DNA of 7,294 nucleotides from TWA4 sp051879215. Lineage in GTDB: Bacteria > Bacillota > Clostridia > Lachnospirales > Lachnospiraceae. The notes beneath the pieces were generated by a model that was given only the letters and a program-made list of their open reading frames with translations, did no database searches and had not been told where the DNA came from. The position numbers were made by a program, and so were the translations under genes. Positions 5,679 to 7,294 of this stretch are shown piece by piece. Location of the stretch: the NCBI GenBank assembly GCA_051879215.1, contig JBJELP010000250.1, forward strand, positions 1-7,294. Direction: 5' to 3'. Positions within the stretch are counted from its first letter, which is position 1. Each line of letters begins with the position of its first letter.

Positions 5679-5693
5679 GTATCATTTATACAA
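5677..5693. promoter_or_regulatory. TTGTAT-n5-ATACAA palindrome
   Basis: A perfect 6-base inverted repeat with a 5-base centre, directly beside the right arm of the inverted promoter box. It could be an operator half-way between proC and rnfC. AT-rich sequence makes chance palindromes more likely, so this is a weak call. Confidence 0.25.
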
Positions 5694-5728
5694 TTATTTG
5701 CTGATTTTCTTAAAATGCCCTAAGTTTT

Positions 5729-5789
5729 ACATGTGTCGATGCACCAATTTTTGTACAATATTTTGTTTCATCAATACATGTCTTTTTTT
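5729..5789 (+). terminator. Terminator-like hairpin pointing along the plus strand
   Basis: ACATGTGTCGATG (5729-5741) pairs with CATCAATACATGT (5769-5781) at 12 of 13 positions, with one G-U pair and one mismatch. The 27-nt loop includes the palindrome TTGTACAA (5751-5758). Seven Ts follow one base after the stem on the plus strand. On the minus strand, where all genes lie, there is an A-run before the hairpin but no T-run after it. It may block antisense transcription into proC or end an unrecognised plus-strand transcript. The loop is long and the stem modest in GC, so strength is doubtful. Confidence 0.35.
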
Positions 5790-5802
5790 CAATACCTGCC
5801 GC

Positions 5803-6597
5803 CTACATTCCTCTCGTTTTTCTTGTGCAGGCCTGCATCGCCTCCATAATACTGCTGCGGAATCCCTTTTCTTCCAGAACTCTTACCGCTTCAATGGTGG
5901 TTCCTGCCGGCGAACATACCATATCTTTCAGTTCCCCGGGATGTTTTCCGGTTTCCAGAACCATTTTGGCACTTCCGTAAACTGCCTGTGCCGCAAATTC
6001 ATATGCCTGTGCCCGGGGCATGCCGTCAAGGACCGCCGCATCTGCCATGGCTTCAATCATCATAAATACATAGGCAGGTGAACTTCCGCTTACCGCGACA
6101 GCTGCATCCATCAGATTCTCCGGAATGATATGGGCTTTTCCACAGCAGCGGAGTATTTCAAGTCCGGTTTCCACATTTTCTTCTGTAACAAATGTTCCGG
6201 GTGTTACCGCGATGTTACCTTCGCCCACCAGTGCAGGTGTGTTGGGCATGGTACGGATGATCTGCAGTTTTTTTCCAAAGGCTGCGGTAAGTCTTTCCAG
6301 ACTCCAGCCGGGAGCAATGGTAATGATCAGCTGATCTTCTGTCACCGCATCACGGATTTCTGTAATAACGGTTTCATAATACTGCGGCTTTACGGCAAGA
6401 AACAGTACATCTGCTTTTGCAGCCTCCTGGTTATCCGTGGTTGTGCGGACACCCATGGTTTCTGCCGCTTTTGCCAGCTGTGCTTTGTTTTTGTCTGCTG
6501 CAATGATGTGATCTCCATCTGCATATCCTTTTGCAATGAGACCTCCCATGATTGCACCGCCCATATTACCGCATCCGATAAATCCAATTGTCTTCAT
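5803..6597 (-). CDS. proC: Pyrroline-5-carboxylate reductase
   Basis: Reduces 1-pyrroline-5-carboxylate to L-proline with NAD(P)H in the cytoplasm, the last step of proline synthesis. The 264-residue product is of normal length. The N-terminal Rossmann fold has G8-C-G-N-M-G13 and the later AVKPQ (68-72). MPNTPA (117-122) and the C-terminal dimer/substrate domain with SGSSPAYVF (170-178) follow. The family signature near the C-terminus reads SPAGTTIEAVRVLE (229-242), with Ala231 where Gly is usual, a mild change. The ATG lies 2 bases after the scpB stop and its GGAGG sits in the last scpB codons, so the two are probably translated together. It does not look functionally linked to rnf. Confidence 0.96.
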   Translation of the reverse strand: MKTIGFIGCGNMGGAIMGGLIAKGYADGDHIIAADKNKAQLAKAAETMGVRTTTDNQEAAKADVLFLAVKPQYYETVITEIRDAVTEDQLIITIAPGWSLERLTAAFGKKLQIIRTMPNTPALVGEGNIAVTPGTFVTEENVETGLEILRCCGKAHIIPENLMDAAVAVSGSSPAYVFMMIEAMADAAVLDGMPRAQAYEFAAQAVYGSAKMVLETGKHPGELKDMVCSPAGTTIEAVRVLEEKGFRSSIMEAMQACTRKTRGM

Positions 6598-6599
6598 AT

Positions 6600-7172
6600 T
6601 TATTCCTCCATCTCTGTGTTTTCCGATTCGGAATCCAGTGTATTTTCCTTCTTTTTATACGGCTTTGTTTCCGGCAGCTGTCCCAGAGACTCCATTCCGA
6701 ATCGCCTTAAAAACTCTTTTGTTGTTACAAACAGCATGGGACGTCCGGGAGCATTCAAGCGTCCGGCTTCTTTGATCAGACCGTATTCCACCAGTTTACT
6801 GACTGCATGGTCCGATGATACACCGCGGATTTTACTGATTTCCGCCTTTGTAACCGGCTGTCTGTATGCTATGATTGCCAGCGTTTCCAGAACCGTTTCC
6901 GACAGCACCGGTTTTTCCGGCATGGATGCAATGGTGATCAGATTGGAATAATAACAGGGTTTGGTACCAAGCTGATAGCTTTCATCCAGACTGATCAGAT
7001 GAATTCCATGTTCTTCTCTATTATATATTTCCGAAAGCTCTGCTGCTGCTTTTTCCACCGTATTTTCATCGGTTTCCAGTGCCTTTGCCAGTACAGATCT
7101 GGACACCGGTTCTCCCATGGCAAATAAAACTGCTTCCAGAGCACCGGTTAATCCGGTATTCCCTTCTTTCAA
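6600..7172 (-). CDS. scpB: Segregation and condensation protein B (TTG start preferred)
   Basis: Winged-helix subunit of the SMC-ScpA-ScpB condensin that helps organise and segregate the chromosome. Family landmarks, numbered from the TTG: ALEAVLFAMGEPVS (11-24), IAYRQPVTKAEISKIRGV (101-118), AVSKLVEYGLIKEAGR (123-138), APGRPMLFVTT (141-151) and FLRRFGMESLGQLP (154-167), then a charged acidic tail. From TTG at 7172 the protein has 190 residues, the usual size, and GGAGG stands 11 bases upstream. An ATG at 7232 in the same frame would add 20 residues not typical of ScpB, with no visible ribosome binding site. It follows a probable scpA and overlaps the proC ribosome binding site at its end. 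Confidence 0.9.
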   Translation of the reverse strand: MKEGNTGLTGALEAVLFAMGEPVSRSVLAKALETDENTVEKAAAELSEIYNREEHGIHLISLDESYQLGTKPCYYSNLITIASMPEKPVLSETVLETLAIIAYRQPVTKAEISKIRGVSSDHAVSKLVEYGLIKEAGRLNAPGRPMLFVTTKEFLRRFGMESLGQLPETKPYKKKENTLDSESENTEMEE

Positions 7173-7183
7173 TTTGTATTCAT

Positions 7184-7188
7184 CCTCC
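7184..7188 (-). promoter_or_regulatory. Ribosome binding site that suggests the scpB TTG start
   Basis: GGAGG on the minus strand lies 11 bases before TTG at 7172-7170. An ATG directly next to GGAGG is too close for good initiation and opens a 4-codon frame (MNTN) whose TGA stop overlaps the TTG. The longer scpB frame from ATG at 7232 has no such site upstream. Confidence 0.5.
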
Positions 7189-7238
7189 GCTTTCCTGTTC
7201 CTGTACCCACAGAAAAGAATCTGCCGGCACATGTTATT

Positions 7239-7294
7239 CTATTCATACTCTGTAATTGCTTCCAGTTCCTCACTGGTCATGGCTCTTTTGTCTT
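7239..7294 (-). CDS. scpA: C-terminal end of an upstream gene, probably scpA (partial)
   Basis: The minus strand from the window edge reads in frame as 17 codons, DKRAMTSEELEAITEYE, then TAG at 7241-7239. The piece is too short to identify by sequence. Its position directly before scpB, on the same strand, is where scpA (the kleisin subunit of the SMC complex) normally lies in Firmicutes. The acidic ending also suits. The gene name is therefore inferred from context only. Confidence 0.5.
   Translation of the reverse strand, partial: DKRAMTSEELEAITEYE

Larger units (their letters stand above)
5317..5802. other. Intergenic control region between proC and rnfC
   Basis: A 486-base region without a convincing gene and far richer in A+T than its flanks. 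Read on the minus strand from proC it holds a hairpin with an A-run in front, a short palindrome, an inverted copy of the rnf promoter box, a second palindrome, two overlapping promoters with a Rex-like site, and a structured leader. The individual elements are listed separately. No clear minus-strand intrinsic terminator for proC was seen, so some read-through from scpB-proC into rnf is possible. Confidence 0.7.

Noticed and set aside
5677..6081. Plus-strand open frame of 134 codons over the proC end
   Set aside because: Rich in Cys, Phe and His with no recognisable domain; most of it is antisense to proC.

Overview
The window reads as chromosomal DNA of an anaerobic Clostridia-class Firmicute, most likely Lachnospiraceae-like. 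The basis is the rnfC-D-G-E-A-B gene order typical of Clostridia, a clostridial-type RnfB rich in cysteines, strong AGGAGG-type ribosome binding sites, and a very AT-rich intergenic region beside moderate-GC genes. The genus call is inference. Every gene lies on the minus strand, so the window is best read from right to left.

Right end (about 7294 to 5803): the last 17 codons of a gene that is probably scpA, then scpB (chromosome segregation and condensation, partner of SMC), then proC (pyrroline-5-carboxylate reductase, last step of proline synthesis). scpB and proC are separated by 2 bases and look co-transcribed. scpB probably starts at a TTG codon.

Middle (5802 to 5317): a 486-base AT-rich intergenic region that drives the rnf operon. 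It holds two overlapping sigma-70-type promoters, a Rex-like operator lying on the downstream -10 box, an inverted copy of the promoter sequence about 90 bp upstream, smaller palindromes, a terminator-like hairpin that points the other way (plus strand), and a leader of about 190 to 220 nt with two predicted helices before rnfC.

Left part (5316 to 136): the complete Rnf operon rnfCDGEAB, six genes with gaps of 1 to 15 bases and recognisable ribosome binding sites. Rnf is a membrane ferredoxin:NAD+ oxidoreductase. In current family models electrons pass from reduced ferredoxin to RnfB iron-sulfur clusters, through an intramembrane iron-sulfur site formed by RnfA and RnfE, to the covalent FMNs of RnfG and RnfD, and to RnfC where NAD+ is reduced, with ion export (Na+ or H+, not decidable here). 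The last 135 bases contain candidate terminator hairpins.

The operon is a known system. The most unusual features are the RnfE subunit, which has a four-cysteine motif plus an Ala/Lys/Glu tail at its C-terminus and two extra cysteines near its conserved intramembrane cysteine, and the structured, possibly Rex-controlled leader. I saw no mobile element, CRISPR array, tRNA or rRNA.
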